This document shows positions 17,356 to 26,663 of a stretch of 64,000 nucleotides of DNA, one piece after another. Source of the stretch: Gorillibacterium timonense (lineage in GTDB: Bacteria; Bacillota; Bacilli; Paenibacillales; NBRC-103111). The stretch is taken from NCBI RefSeq assembly GCF_001457415.1, contig NZ_LN881723.1, forward strand, positions 62,001 to 126,000, written 5' to 3'. The number at the start of each line of letters is the position of its first letter. Positions within the stretch are counted from its first letter, which is position 1. The position numbers were made by a program, and so were the translations under genes. Below the pieces are notes generated by a model. It saw only the letters and a program-made list of their open reading frames with translations, searched no databases and was not told the DNA's origin.

Positions 17356-20300
17356 TTACTTGATAACTCCCGCCTGACTCAGCGCGGAGTTGATATCGAT
17401 ATAGATCTGATTCGTTTGTGTCTGAATCTCTCGAAGCTTATCTGTTCGCTGTTCAGCCGTGAGCGACTTGTCCGCATTGACCAGGTTCTTCCGAGCCTTC
17501 AGCGTAGCCAGTCGCTTCAAGATGGAGCCATTTGCGGTCGAGTTGAGCGCCTTTCGTAGATTCTCGTTGTACCAGGTAGGCAGTTGAACTCCCGCTTCCG
17601 TGTAATCACGGTAAGCCTGGTTAAGCTTTGTCTTGGCGTCATAGAAGTCGTTCGTCAGAGTGTTCGAGAAGGCAGGATCCACGATGAAGTTTCGCAGAAG
17701 GGTATTCCGCACGTTCCCAGCGCCGACTTGAGATGTCAATGGGAGGGTAAGCCGCGCCGCGTCCCCGCCGTAAGCACGGATCATGTAGTCCACCTTCATC
17801 GGCGACATATTTGTCTGCTCCCCGATCCACATCGCGATGCTGCTGGTTCGTTCATCGGACTGATACTTCGGACTGCGGTCAGCAACTGCCTTGGACACGA
17901 TCGGCGCCCCGGTGAAGCTCTGGTTACCGGAAATTGCTACGAGCGGGGCAAACACCGTAGAGTTGAAGGCTCCTTTTACGCCAGTTTCCAGGCTCCCGTC
18001 GGTTGTTGCTCCCTGTAGCGCTCCTGTAAGTAGAGGAGGCGTCCAGGCGTTCGCCAGAGCATCGGCCGCTCCTTTGAAGGCTGTCGGGTCTTGATCCTTC
18101 CACTTTCGCAACGACTCGACGGTGAGCTCCCCGAAGCTGTTATAGGCGGGCTCCATCGGAATTTTCACGAACGTTCCGTCCGCATTCTTACTGACAATCA
18201 AAAACCGGTAGCGCTCCCGAGCTGGAAGCGATTGATATTCAGGATCATCAGCAAACTGCATGTACTCGTAAACCTTGGGGAGCACGGACAGCGCGCCAAT
18301 GGCAGCTACGGTCTGCACCGGACGATCCTTCAAGCCTTTCAGCACGCGGTAGGTCCCCTGCACAGCGGCGTTATTATAGGGGACGAAGGCTTCTAGATCC
18401 CTCGACATTGCCCCGCGCCGGCTGAAGTTCGTCGTGATCTCCCGCGCCTGGTTCATGGCCTGCCGGACATTATCTGGCGTCCTTTCTCCACCAAGCCGAT
18501 TGAGCTCAACCTTATAGGCAGCCATGCGCGGCGCGTTCTCCGTAACGTTGCCTACGGCTTCGAGCGCTTTGAATGGCGCGGCTACAGTACCGATGACCCC
18601 CTTCTTGACGCTCTGCGGAGCAAGGAGTGGATAACGGGTCATGCTGTCAATGCTCTTGTCGAGGGCTCGATCACCTTTCAATGCAGCCGAATACTCGCCC
18701 CCAGCGCGCCTATACTCCTCAGCCAGATTGCGTAAGCCTGGGATGCGCAGCCGGTCGCCGATGCCCGACAGAAGAGCATACACCGTGTATGCCGTTTGCT
18801 TGACCGGATTGCGGCTTTGGATCGCTCCCTGCACAAGGTCCATCGTTGCCCCCTTGACGGCAAACACAGGAGCGAGCAGGCCGGTTGCCCCTCGTTTCGT
18901 CGCATTCGAGAACAGGCTTAGTACATCGATCAGCGCATTCGAGGATTGCGGCCCCATACCGACAAGCGTCTTAATGAGTTCAGGGTCGTGCACCTTCATG
19001 TATACCGGCTGACCGTCCACCATTGCCCGCACGACGTTGTCACCGTCGACGCGGCTCGTTTTGAATAGATCCTTGAAGTCGGCATCCAGGGATTCTAAGA
19101 AGTCGTCTGCTCCTCCCTTGGTCAGTACGTCTTCCAGGCTTGCCATCGACTTTGGCTTGGCGACAATCTCTACCACACCGGCGAACGCTTCCGGATCGCG
19201 CTTCACCGCATCAACAACAGACTGCATGGTACGGTTTCGCATGGCGGCATTTGCCCATGCTCCTACGGCTTCGACCGTGGTCTTTCTCGGGTCCACGATG
19301 CGACGAGCTGACCCCGTTGGGCTGACTTCCTTAATTGGCGCGTTCTGTCCGCTGAACGAGCTTTTCGCCGACTTGGCCAGATACGTCCGTCCCGGTTTCT
19401 CGGACTGGAGGAACTGCCGGCGCATCGGGGAGTAGTTCGGATTCTTCTCCCGCATAGCAGCGTATGCCTCAGGGGAGATAAGCCCTTCATCAACCCCGAA
19501 CGTCTGCAACACGTTGTCGTTAAAGCCGTCCCACTCTTTAGCAATCTCAGAGAATCCCGGGTACCGCTTATCGAGCTGCGCCAGCTTATCCTTTACACCG
19601 TCTACCGTCATGCCCAGATTATCCGCGTAGACCTGCTCTCCGCGCTCCATCCGGGTAACCGCATGCCGGAGCGTGAGGTAGTCGATGAAGGGTTTGTCCT
19701 CCCCACGGGCGACCTTCCGGAAGATGCCGGAAAGACTTTCACCAATGACCTCCCCTTCGGGATTGACGAACTTGTCCTTGATGATCGTGTTGGCGATGTT
19801 GTTCGCACGGCTCGAATCCATTGCTGTGTCATAGGCTTCCGCGCTGATGCGCTTCAGCGGGTCAAGCCGATCGACAAGGTTCTGATATAGCGCCCGCCCG
19901 CTCGCCGCGAGTTGGACTTTCGTTCCTTGGACGTCCCGTTTGATGCTGCGGGAAACGATCTGGTCTTCCGTCGTTAGCGGCCCTTTGCTTAATCGCTGTG
20001 AGTCGCTAACAGCCGATATGCCGACACCCTTCGATCCGAACAGGTTCGTGAACCAATTTCCCTTCATCGTCTCGGCGGGCGTAGCTTCCGCCGCCGACTT
20101 AGCTGCAGAAGAAGATGGGGTGTAATCCTTCGGCACCGCTCTAGCCGGTGTGATCTGAGGGGCATCGATAGCGCCAGCTGCTTGACCCATTCGGTTTCGC
20201 TCAATCTGGGCGTTTAAGTTGGTCGGCTGCTTGCCGTTCAGTAGCCCATCCAGATCGATTCCCCGCTCTCGTGCCACTTGGTTCGCCACGTCATAGGTCT

Positions 20301-21435
20301 TCAGATTCCGCTGTACCTCTCCGGCCAGCTCGGACATATCGTCATAGGGAAGCTTACGGATCTCGTTCAAGCTGACGTCATCCCCGAGGTAAGGCTTCAG
20401 CCATTTGGCCAGCTCGTTCGGGTTTTCCAGCGGCGGGGTCATTCGTTCAGAGACAAGAGGCTGAAGCTCCGACATCGCCCGGTTAAGATATACGTCTGAA
20501 GGTGCGCTCCTAAGCGTTCCGTAAGGCTTATTCGCCGCCTGCAATAGCCCCTGGACTTGTGATTCCGCATCAGCTGATACGCCACTGGAGCGCTGCCGGA
20601 AGGACTCAAGCGCGGCGCTTAGCTTCGGACCGAGTTTTTGTGCAAGCGCCCCACCGACGCCCCCCAATGCCGCTCCACCCACAAGTCCGAATGCAGCTTC
20701 ACGAGCGGCGTCGCGCAGATCACCATTACCCGTCTGAAGCCCGTACTGCGCTCCCTGTGCCGCGCCGGTCAGCCCTTCACGAGTCGCCACCGAAGCCGCT
20801 CGGCTCGCTACCGGACTGGACACCGCAGCACCCGCCCGAGAAGACAAGTTAGCGATACCCGGCAGCTCAGCGATCTGGCCGAGAGAGGGAACTTTAGCGG
20901 GGTTTGCGACGAACGCCCCAACAGTACCGAGGACATCTCCGACCTTATCCAGCGTCTTGTTCCCTGTGGTCGATCTCCCTGCTTCAGCGTGCTGTGCCAC
21001 CAGTCGGTCACGGGGGTTGGTCGCGCCATACTCATCGGCTTGGCCATCCAAGAAAGGGGCAGACGGAGCAAGGAGCTCCGCTGCCTTATCGAATGGGTAT
21101 TGGATCGTGTCCAGGATTCGCTTACCGATTGACTTCTTTGTCGGCTTGATGTCCGGTAGTCTCCCCGCAGGTAACGGAGATTGAGTAATATCCACCGGCT
21201 GGGCTACGGCAGAAGACGGAACTGAGCTAGGAAGGGATGGAGTTTTCACCGAACGCATAATCGGGGATTCTGATATGCTCCCGATCTCTTTTGCCTTCGC
21301 TTTCATCGGATCCACCTGGCCAGCATTCAGATCCGGGAGCAGGCCCATGCTTCGCCGCATGCTGTCGTATTTGCTTTCCTTCTTTTCATCTTCGGTGAGC
21401 CCGAACGATTTGCGAAGCGCATCATACTTGCTCAT
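17356..21435 (-). CDS. Giant virion/ejection protein with LPD38-like C-terminal region
   Basis: This is the largest phage protein (1359 residues). It begins with two short related motifs (KYDALRKSFGLTEDEKK and KYDSMRRSMGLLPD), then a low-complexity Ser/Pro/Ala region, Ala/Gly-rich amphipathic stretches (about 190-270), and a long helical C-terminal half. The C-terminal part (about 800-1359) resembles what is annotated as large polyvalent protein-associated domain 38. Position after the structural genes and before lysis, and the absence of a tape measure, suggest an internal virion protein ejected with DNA. I see no nuclease or protease motif. Recognition of LPD38 is from memory. Confidence 0.6.
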   Translation of the reverse strand: MSKYDALRKSFGLTEDEKKESKYDSMRRSMGLLPDLNAGQVDPMKAKAKEIGSISESPIMRSVKTPSLPSSVPSSAVAQPVDITQSPLPAGRLPDIKPTKKSIGKRILDTIQYPFDKAAELLAPSAPFLDGQADEYGATNPRDRLVAQHAEAGRSTTGNKTLDKVGDVLGTVGAFVANPAKVPSLGQIAELPGIANLSSRAGAAVSSPVASRAASVATREGLTGAAQGAQYGLQTGNGDLRDAAREAAFGLVGGAALGGVGGALAQKLGPKLSAALESFRQRSSGVSADAESQVQGLLQAANKPYGTLRSAPSDVYLNRAMSELQPLVSERMTPPLENPNELAKWLKPYLGDDVSLNEIRKLPYDDMSELAGEVQRNLKTYDVANQVARERGIDLDGLLNGKQPTNLNAQIERNRMGQAAGAIDAPQITPARAVPKDYTPSSSAAKSAAEATPAETMKGNWFTNLFGSKGVGISAVSDSQRLSKGPLTTEDQIVSRSIKRDVQGTKVQLAASGRALYQNLVDRLDPLKRISAEAYDTAMDSSRANNIANTIIKDKFVNPEGEVIGESLSGIFRKVARGEDKPFIDYLTLRHAVTRMERGEQVYADNLGMTVDGVKDKLAQLDKRYPGFSEIAKEWDGFNDNVLQTFGVDEGLISPEAYAAMREKNPNYSPMRRQFLQSEKPGRTYLAKSAKSSFSGQNAPIKEVSPTGSARRIVDPRKTTVEAVGAWANAAMRNRTMQSVVDAVKRDPEAFAGVVEIVAKPKSMASLEDVLTKGGADDFLESLDADFKDLFKTSRVDGDNVVRAMVDGQPVYMKVHDPELIKTLVGMGPQSSNALIDVLSLFSNATKRGATGLLAPVFAVKGATMDLVQGAIQSRNPVKQTAYTVYALLSGIGDRLRIPGLRNLAEEYRRAGGEYSAALKGDRALDKSIDSMTRYPLLAPQSVKKGVIGTVAAPFKALEAVGNVTENAPRMAAYKVELNRLGGERTPDNVRQAMNQAREITTNFSRRGAMSRDLEAFVPYNNAAVQGTYRVLKGLKDRPVQTVAAIGALSVLPKVYEYMQFADDPEYQSLPARERYRFLIVSKNADGTFVKIPMEPAYNSFGELTVESLRKWKDQDPTAFKGAADALANAWTPPLLTGALQGATTDGSLETGVKGAFNSTVFAPLVAISGNQSFTGAPIVSKAVADRSPKYQSDERTSSIAMWIGEQTNMSPMKVDYMIRAYGGDAARLTLPLTSQVGAGNVRNTLLRNFIVDPAFSNTLTNDFYDAKTKLNQAYRDYTEAGVQLPTWYNENLRKALNSTANGSILKRLATLKARKNLVNADKSLTAEQRTDKLREIQTQTNQIYIDINSALSQAGVIK

Positions 21436-21447
21436 GCTCTCACCTCA

Positions 21448-21831
21448 CTAATACCAGTTGTTTTTGTCCCAGAACTGCAGCGCCTTCTCCGGCGTACCAT
21501 ACCGGTCCTTGATGTATCGGAGCCCCGCAAGGGTCTGCTGATATGGATCATTCCAGTTTACAGTACTACCGCCATATGTCTGCCTAGTGGAGTCCAGAAA
21601 TTGAAAAAGCCCTCTCGCGGAGGACTTGGGGTTCTTGGCGGATGCGTTAAAGCTGCTCTCACGAGCGACGAGTTCCATCGTAGGCTGCAACCAACTGGCG
21701 GGTAGCCCTAACTGGTTGAGTGCCGAAGAAACGGCAGAGTTCGCTGTTGCATAGCCCATCGGGTTCGACTTAGCGTCTGATGCTGCCTTGTAGTAGTTGG
21801 TGTATGCCCCGGTGCCCCCGGGGCTACTCAG
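21448..21831 (-). CDS. Lytic transglycosylase (SLT) domain, probably expressed by -1 frameshift
   Basis: This frame encodes an SLT/lysozyme-like domain: MELVARESSFNASAKNPKSS holds the catalytic glutamate in the RESSFN motif, ARGLFQFLDST matches the GLMQ motif, and AGLRYIKDRYGTPEKALQFW is the typical end. The first ATG is at 21759, but no ribosome binding site precedes it. The frame stays open upstream to the end of the previous gene, where a -1 slippery site lies. Read-through would add 127 residues to the 438-residue protein, giving 565. It probably degrades peptidoglycan during DNA entry, as T7 gp16 does. Confidence 0.75.
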   Translation of the reverse strand: MSSPGGTGAYTNYYKAASDAKSNPMGYATANSAVSSALNQLGLPASWLQPTMELVARESSFNASAKNPKSSARGLFQFLDSTRQTYGGSTVNWNDPYQQTLAGLRYIKDRYGTPEKALQFWDKNNWY

Positions 21832-21837
21832 TTTCCC
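21806..21837 (-). promoter_or_regulatory. Programmed -1 ribosomal frameshift signal
   Basis: On the minus strand GGGAAAC (21837-21831) is in the correct X XXY YYZ phase and is followed at once by the TGA stop (21830-21828). After a 6-nt spacer comes a hairpin with a perfect 7-bp GC stem, GCCCCGG (21824-21818) and CCGGGGC (21812-21806), with loop GGGCA. Heptamer, spacer and hairpin all have canonical geometry. Slippage joins the 438-residue frame to the SLT frame. Confidence 0.75.
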
Positions 21838-23144
21838 AGTTTCGAAAGGTCCACACCGAAGTAGCTCGCGATCTGATCCACCTGGGCGTCCGTCATATTC
21901 GGCATGCTCAGAATAGCCCGGGCGAGCCCAGTCGGATCCGTCACACTAGTCTGCGACTGACCTGTCATCGGATCGGTAGATGTTGTGATGAACTGGCTCT
22001 TGCTGAGCTGCTGGATCGCATCGGAAGGTGACAAATCGCGCCACGCGGTCCCGGGCTGAACCCCCAGCGCTTGCAGACCGGAAGGTGCTACGCCCGTAGC
22101 CTGCCACGTCTTATAGAGGTTATCGTATTGGCTGTTTGCGATTTGAGCATTTTTATACTGGTTGTCCGGGTTATTCGGATCTGTTGACCAGTTGAACTGC
22201 TGCTGATTCAGATTCGCATTCATGCGGCTAATCGCGAGCTGTGCCTGATCCATGGACATGTTGTGGTCCTGGGCCAGCTTCTGGAGGGCATAGTTCTGAT
22301 TGTACTGGCGAGCATTCTCATTAAACTCCTTGAGCCACTGCTCTCCCTGGCGTGCAAATTGTTGCTTCCACTGGTCGTTCTGGGAGGCGAACTGACGCTC
22401 CCATTGGCTATCGGCAACCTTATCGCGCCCCTGCTGATATGTCATCGTCTCATCCCGATAAGCATTGTCCAGCCCTTGCTGACGCAGGTTGCTGAGAGCT
22501 GTCGCATAGGAATTCAGGTCGCTCAACTGGTTACGCTGTGCCCCGTAGTTGGCGTTTTGGAGATCAAGATCGTATCCCCGATCAGCTGCATAGCGCTGGA
22601 AGGCGTTCTGCTCAAGCTGAGGGAGCGCTGTCGCATTGTAGTCCGTCGCCGCCTGCTGCTGAATCTGTGCCACTCGGTCAGTTGTGGCCGAGCTATTGCC
22701 GATCCCTCGTGATCCCATCGATACCATAGCGTTATTAGAAGCTCGCCCGGCATCCTGTTGATACTTTGCCTTGATCGCCTGTGCTGTCGGATCGGTGTCG
22801 GAATTGTAGGAGAAGGGCTGATACCCCTTGAACTGGTAGGGCTCAGCGTTCACCTTCTCGCCGATCGTCTTCATTGTGGAGTCCGCCTGGTTGCCGTATT
22901 CGTTCGTGCGGTACGCACCAAGAGCCTTCTGCAGGTTCTCGGCGGTATCGTATGTCCGCTGATCGGCCAGCGGGTTCGCGCTCGTGAACGCCTTACCTTT
23001 AAGCGACACGACGCCGTTTTTGTACGTGATGTCGGTGTCTCCATACCCTTGTCCCTTGAGCCAGTCGCGGATGCCGACTTGACCCTGTGGCGCTCGAAAT
23101 GTGCTCGCGGTCTTTAGGGTCGGGTTTGTCGTAAGAGTGGCCAT
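21828..23144 (-). CDS. Gln/Asn-rich putative ejection protein, frameshift donor
   Basis: This 438-residue protein begins with a small domain containing VGIRDWLKGQGYGDTDITYKNGVVSLKGK, followed by a long Gln/Asn/Ala-rich helical region (about 110-330) and a conserved-looking C-terminus ending VDQIASYFGVDLSKLGN. It is not a known enzyme. The helical composition and position beside the SLT domain and the giant protein fit a podoviral internal or ejection protein. The stop is preceded by a -1 slippery site, so a minor 565-residue form with an SLT domain is predicted. The start at 23144 is preceded by AAGGAGC. Confidence 0.65.
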   Translation of the reverse strand: MATLTTNPTLKTASTFRAPQGQVGIRDWLKGQGYGDTDITYKNGVVSLKGKAFTSANPLADQRTYDTAENLQKALGAYRTNEYGNQADSTMKTIGEKVNAEPYQFKGYQPFSYNSDTDPTAQAIKAKYQQDAGRASNNAMVSMGSRGIGNSSATTDRVAQIQQQAATDYNATALPQLEQNAFQRYAADRGYDLDLQNANYGAQRNQLSDLNSYATALSNLRQQGLDNAYRDETMTYQQGRDKVADSQWERQFASQNDQWKQQFARQGEQWLKEFNENARQYNQNYALQKLAQDHNMSMDQAQLAISRMNANLNQQQFNWSTDPNNPDNQYKNAQIANSQYDNLYKTWQATGVAPSGLQALGVQPGTAWRDLSPSDAIQQLSKSQFITTSTDPMTGQSQTSVTDPTGLARAILSMPNMTDAQVDQIASYFGVDLSKLGN

Positions 23145-23215
23145 GTCCTTGCTCCTTTCTTGTGAAAAATAAAAACGCCCTCATAGGAGGACGTCGGGTA
23201 GTAAAGGATATGCTG

Positions 23216-23752
23216 TTACGGTGTAGGAGAAGGACTCTGCAGCGCCGCAAGCTGGGCTTTCGCTTCTTCGAGTTCCTTTAGCTTGTCTGCCTTCTGCTTT
23301 TCGTACTCGGCTTTCTTGGCCGGGTCTTTTTCGTCGCGGATGAACATATTCAACATCATCACTTCGCCTTCAAGACGACCAACTTTGTCTTGTAAGGCTC
23401 TCAGTTCCTTTTCTTCCTTTGTGTAAAGAGTGCTGCTTGGAGAAGGAGTTGCTTCTGGGATAGCTGATTCAACTGGTTCAGCCGTTGTTACTGCCTCCGG
23501 TGTGCTCGTCAATATTATTCCCTCCTTCGCGCTGAATGACACCTTTTTCCCGGTAGCGGTGCCAACATCGGTCGTTGGAATGTATGACTTTCCTTCAACG
23601 ACGATTGCTTGATTCGGCAACTGTGCCCCATCTACCGTTACCTTATAGCTACTATCAATCTTTTTCCCGATCGGAACGATCGATGCTGCTCCTGCGCTTA
23701 CCGCTGTCGCAAAAACAGCTCCAGTCATAAACCCAACAATGAGCTTTTTCAT
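23216..23752 (-). CDS. Secreted protein with copper amine oxidase N-like stalk domain
   Basis: The 178-residue protein has a clear signal peptide (MKKLIVGFMTGAVFATAVSAGAA). It is followed by a stalk-like domain seen on many Paenibacillaceae surface proteins (YKVTVDGAQLPNQAIVVEGK, then SYIPTTDVGTATGKKVSF), a Pro/Ser/Thr linker, and a C-terminal coiled coil rich in Lys/Glu (about 110-170). The ribosome binding site is AAAAGGTGATC. A Sec-exported protein inside a virion operon is odd. It could be a lysogenic-conversion factor or act at lysis. There is no catalytic domain. Confidence 0.65.
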   Translation of the reverse strand: MKKLIVGFMTGAVFATAVSAGAASIVPIGKKIDSSYKVTVDGAQLPNQAIVVEGKSYIPTTDVGTATGKKVSFSAKEGIILTSTPEAVTTAEPVESAIPEATPSPSSTLYTKEEKELRALQDKVGRLEGEVMMLNMFIRDEKDPAKKAEYEKQKADKLKELEEAKAQLAALQSPSPTP

Positions 23753-23795
23753 GGAAGATCACCTTTTCCCCGTTTTCTTCCAGTATAGCAAATAA

Positions 23796-24545
23796 TCAAG
23801 ATACGAGGATACCGTTCACAAATGTTTTTGCCACGTTTGCCGGCCCTCCAGCAGTAGTGGCCATGTATAGCGTTCCGGTAAATCCAGTGAATGCATCTGC
23901 CTTAGAGTTAAGAGCTGCCCCCAGGTTTTCGCCTGTATCATACCTCCGAAAGCTCGTCCAGTCCGGAACCTCTACCATTGGTGCTGCCAATATAATTTCA
24001 GAATACGACTCGATCATGTATTTGGTACCAGGAATGCAGAGAATGTGATACCGTCCAATGGAGTCCATGAACTGTAAAACACCTAATGATCCATCCCTAA
24101 TCTGCAACGCCGGAGCTCCGGTATCACCATCAGATGATATGATTTTAATAAATTTGTCGATAGCCCTTGCTGCATTCAAGAGAGCATCCTCCGAATTAAA
24201 CTCCAACCTCGGATACCCGCTAGCGCTCGATTGCACGATACCGCCTGTCATGACCGGCTTGCCATCAAGCCCCACACGGAACGTATCTTTGGTTCCGTCG
24301 TTGATGGTCATGCCATTTTCATCGAACTGAATGTATCCACCGTTTGCGAGCGCCCCCTGTATGGTCACCAACGCGGCTAGAAGTGTACCTGTCTTGACCT
24401 TATCCGCTGTCAACTCCTTGATGTTCATGCTTCCGAGAAACCCGTTTAGCACGTATGCGAGTTGCTCGAAGCCTTTCCCTACAGTTTGGGCTAATTCCTC
24501 GATGCTCGGGTTACGCTTCGGAACCGGCATTTCTATAAGTGGCAT
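23796..24545 (-). CDS. Putative short tail fibre/appendage protein
   Basis: The 249-residue protein has a helical N-terminus (SIEELAQTVGKGFEQLAYVLNG) that may attach to the virion. After it comes a segment common in phage fibre shafts (MNIKELTADKVKTGTLLAALVTIQ and GGYIQFDENGMTINDGTKDTFRVGLDGKPVMTGGIVQSSASGYPRLEF), then a beta-rich distal part. It is probably a receptor-binding appendage or its adaptor. The ATG follows AAGGAGG. No enzymatic motif is seen. Assignment rests on the shaft-like region and position. Confidence 0.55.
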   Translation of the reverse strand: MPLIEMPVPKRNPSIEELAQTVGKGFEQLAYVLNGFLGSMNIKELTADKVKTGTLLAALVTIQGALANGGYIQFDENGMTINDGTKDTFRVGLDGKPVMTGGIVQSSASGYPRLEFNSEDALLNAARAIDKFIKIISSDGDTGAPALQIRDGSLGVLQFMDSIGRYHILCIPGTKYMIESYSEIILAAPMVEVPDWTSFRRYDTGENLGAALNSKADAFTGFTGTLYMATTAGGPANVAKTFVNGILVS

Positions 24546-24557
24546 TGTGATTCCTCC

Positions 24558-25967
24558 TTATCGTATCGGCATGTTGTGCTGTTCGACCGCGAACTCCTTC
24601 ACCTTACACGGGCCGACTCCGGCCAGCTTGTAGCGGTACCACTGCGCCCCGACAAGCATGGACGTGGGCACATAAATCGGAGTGGTGGACAAAGCGCCTG
24701 CCGTGAACGTCGCGGCCAGTTGCCAGTCAGCGTCTCCCTGATCGGACTTGGACAGATACACACTCAGGGAGCTTACCGCGGGCAACTCCACCGTAAACCA
24801 CATACGAGGTATGCGGATATGTTGTGCCATGCTCTCGGCTGTGTACGGTACTGATGTGCGATACCAGGAGATCGCTGTCCCGTTATCGTTCGGTCCGCCC
24901 ATCTGAAGCACCCGCCCCTGTGCGTCCCCGGCGTAGAGCGTGTTCCCCATCTTTGCGAAGCAGGTGATGGAGAAGCCACCCCATACGTCCCACGACTTAG
25001 CGTCGAAGTCGTAGACAAGCACCGTATCCGGTGCGCTTGAGGAGCTGATAGGGATAGACACGTACAACCGCTGTCCGTCTGTGCCTACGCAGGAGGACGA
25101 CATTGACGACCGTTTGATCCGGTCGATGCAATCCTGCACCCCGAGAGAGAAGCTATTATCCGGGCTTGTGGCGCCGTAGTAATCGTATATGCCGCGCTCA
25201 TCGAGCATATAGATCACGTCCCGGATGATCGTCGCCGTGTTGTTGCCGAGAAAGCCGACTTCCCGCGTCACCCGGCGCAAGGTGAAGTCCGAGGCCGCAT
25301 AGCCCATCAGCTTATGGATGCTCGATCTCTTGGTGACGATCAGGGTATCGCTGGATGCCACAATGCCGTCGATTACCTCACCGTTCGGCGTCTCCACTTC
25401 CGTGTCAAACGGATCGGCGTCGTCTTGGTTGATCACTGTCCAGTTGGTCGCATCGCGGTAGGCAGAACAGTAGAGCCGGTTCTCCACCGCTCCCCACAAA
25501 CGGTCGACATGCGTCTCGACATAGTTGATTCCGGACGGGGCTGTGCTGACCGTCTGCACCGTTGAGCCATCGTAGTAGAGCAGCCCATCGACACCGTTGG
25601 TCATGAACAGCGATATGCTGGAAAGACCGCCCTTGAGGTTTGTAAACGATGCCTGCTCTGTGGTGGACAATCCGCTCTTAAGCGCTGCTGACCACGATGA
25701 TCCAGTCCATTTGCGCCAGGTGCCATCAGCGAATACCGCGTGAAGCTCAGTCTCTTTCCACGATCCCAATCCCAACACGCGCCCATAAGAAGCACCCAGG
25801 ACAGTGTATCCTGGGCGCACAGAGAGACTTGGGTATGAGAGCGATGAGGTGTTGAGAGAATCAGGCGATAGAGCCGCATTGAGCGAGAACGGATCCCGCC
25901 GATCGACACCACGGAATTCACGTTGAACAGCAGGTGTGCGGCTGCGGATGTTTGGCCACGGTTTCAT
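24558..25967 (-). CDS. P22 gp10-like packaged-DNA stabilisation / tail hub protein
   Basis: The 469-residue beta-rich protein has repeated blade-like motifs (GRVLGLGSWKETELHAVFADGTWRKW, GGLSSISLFMTNGVDGLLYYDG, HVDRLWGAVENRLYCS, VASSDTLIVTKRSSIHKLMG and YAGDAQGRVLQMGG), as expected for the beta-propeller-like gp10 stabilisation proteins that plug podoviral portals. In P22, gp10 sits under gp4 and holds packaged DNA in place. The portal and gp4-like adaptor genes lie upstream in the same operon. The start has AAAGGAGGG. Assignment is by fold-like pattern, not close sequence match. Confidence 0.55.
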   Translation of the reverse strand: MKPWPNIRSRTPAVQREFRGVDRRDPFSLNAALSPDSLNTSSLSYPSLSVRPGYTVLGASYGRVLGLGSWKETELHAVFADGTWRKWTGSSWSAALKSGLSTTEQASFTNLKGGLSSISLFMTNGVDGLLYYDGSTVQTVSTAPSGINYVETHVDRLWGAVENRLYCSAYRDATNWTVINQDDADPFDTEVETPNGEVIDGIVASSDTLIVTKRSSIHKLMGYAASDFTLRRVTREVGFLGNNTATIIRDVIYMLDERGIYDYYGATSPDNSFSLGVQDCIDRIKRSSMSSSCVGTDGQRLYVSIPISSSSAPDTVLVYDFDAKSWDVWGGFSITCFAKMGNTLYAGDAQGRVLQMGGPNDNGTAISWYRTSVPYTAESMAQHIRIPRMWFTVELPAVSSLSVYLSKSDQGDADWQLAATFTAGALSTTPIYVPTSMLVGAQWYRYKLAGVGPCKVKEFAVEQHNMPIR

Positions 25968-25987
25968 GATTACCCTCCTTTTATTAA

Positions 25988-26647
25988 TTAGTATAAAACT
26001 ACAGTTCCTCTATAATTTGATGGAGTTATTACTGAATAATTACTCCCGATCAATTCACCGATTACGGTAATATCTGTGCCTTTTGTGAGTGTCCAATTGG
26101 TAGGGGATTTTACAACTGCATTTCCTGAAATAACAGCGATGTCACCACCAATTGACAATTGAAATGTGTCGATATTATTGAGCTTTAGCGTAGTCGTTAC
26201 AGAGAAATCTTGATAATATGAGTACGTTTTTCCGTTCAACTTATTATACATAGAGTTTATCACAGGGTTGGGAACGATCAGCCTTGTAAGGCCAGTCAAT
26301 GAAAAACTGTCACATTTCAGCGAAACACTTCCAGGTTCATTCGTTTCAATTTCTACAACAATACGGCTGAAGTTATCAGGGACATTAACGCAAATATCTA
26401 TGAAACTACCGCTGTCGTACACATAAAAATCGTTATCAGTTATTTCAGCAATTACACCGTGAGTTGAACAAAATAGCTTACAATAACTGTCCTTATATGG
26501 ACCGGGGGTGTATATATGTTGTTTGATTAATTTTATATCGTATCGGTGCGAAAAATAAAGGTTTTGATTACGTAGAGGACTATTGTATTGTATCCTAGCT
26601 AGTCGAAATCCCCCCGTAGCAGGGCTTTGTTTTGCCATTTTCAACAT
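25988..26647 (-). CDS. AT-rich beta-strand virion accessory protein
   Basis: This 219-residue protein is rich in alternating hydrophobic residues with no helical stretches. It ends in a repeated beta pattern (TFQLSIGGDIAVISGNAVVK, WTLTKGTDITVIGELIGSNY). I do not recognise a family. It directly follows the predicted tailspike gene (17-bp gap) and shares that gene's clearly lower GC content, so the two were probably acquired together as a host-range module. ATG at 26647 has AAGGGGGTG nine bases upstream, and a GTG at 26659 is also in frame. A carbohydrate-binding or cap role is a guess. Confidence 0.45.
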   Translation of the reverse strand: MLKMAKQSPATGGFRLARIQYNSPLRNQNLYFSHRYDIKLIKQHIYTPGPYKDSYCKLFCSTHGVIAEITDNDFYVYDSGSFIDICVNVPDNFSRIVVEIETNEPGSVSLKCDSFSLTGLTRLIVPNPVINSMYNKLNGKTYSYYQDFSVTTTLKLNNIDTFQLSIGGDIAVISGNAVVKSPTNWTLTKGTDITVIGELIGSNYSVITPSNYRGTVVLY

Positions 26648-26663
26648 CTCTCTGCCCACCCCC

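Noticed and set aside
21448..21759. SLT gene as an independent 103-residue protein starting at ATG 21759
   Set aside because: No ribosome binding site lies before the ATG, and the frame extends upstream to a canonical slippery site, so a frameshift product is more likely.
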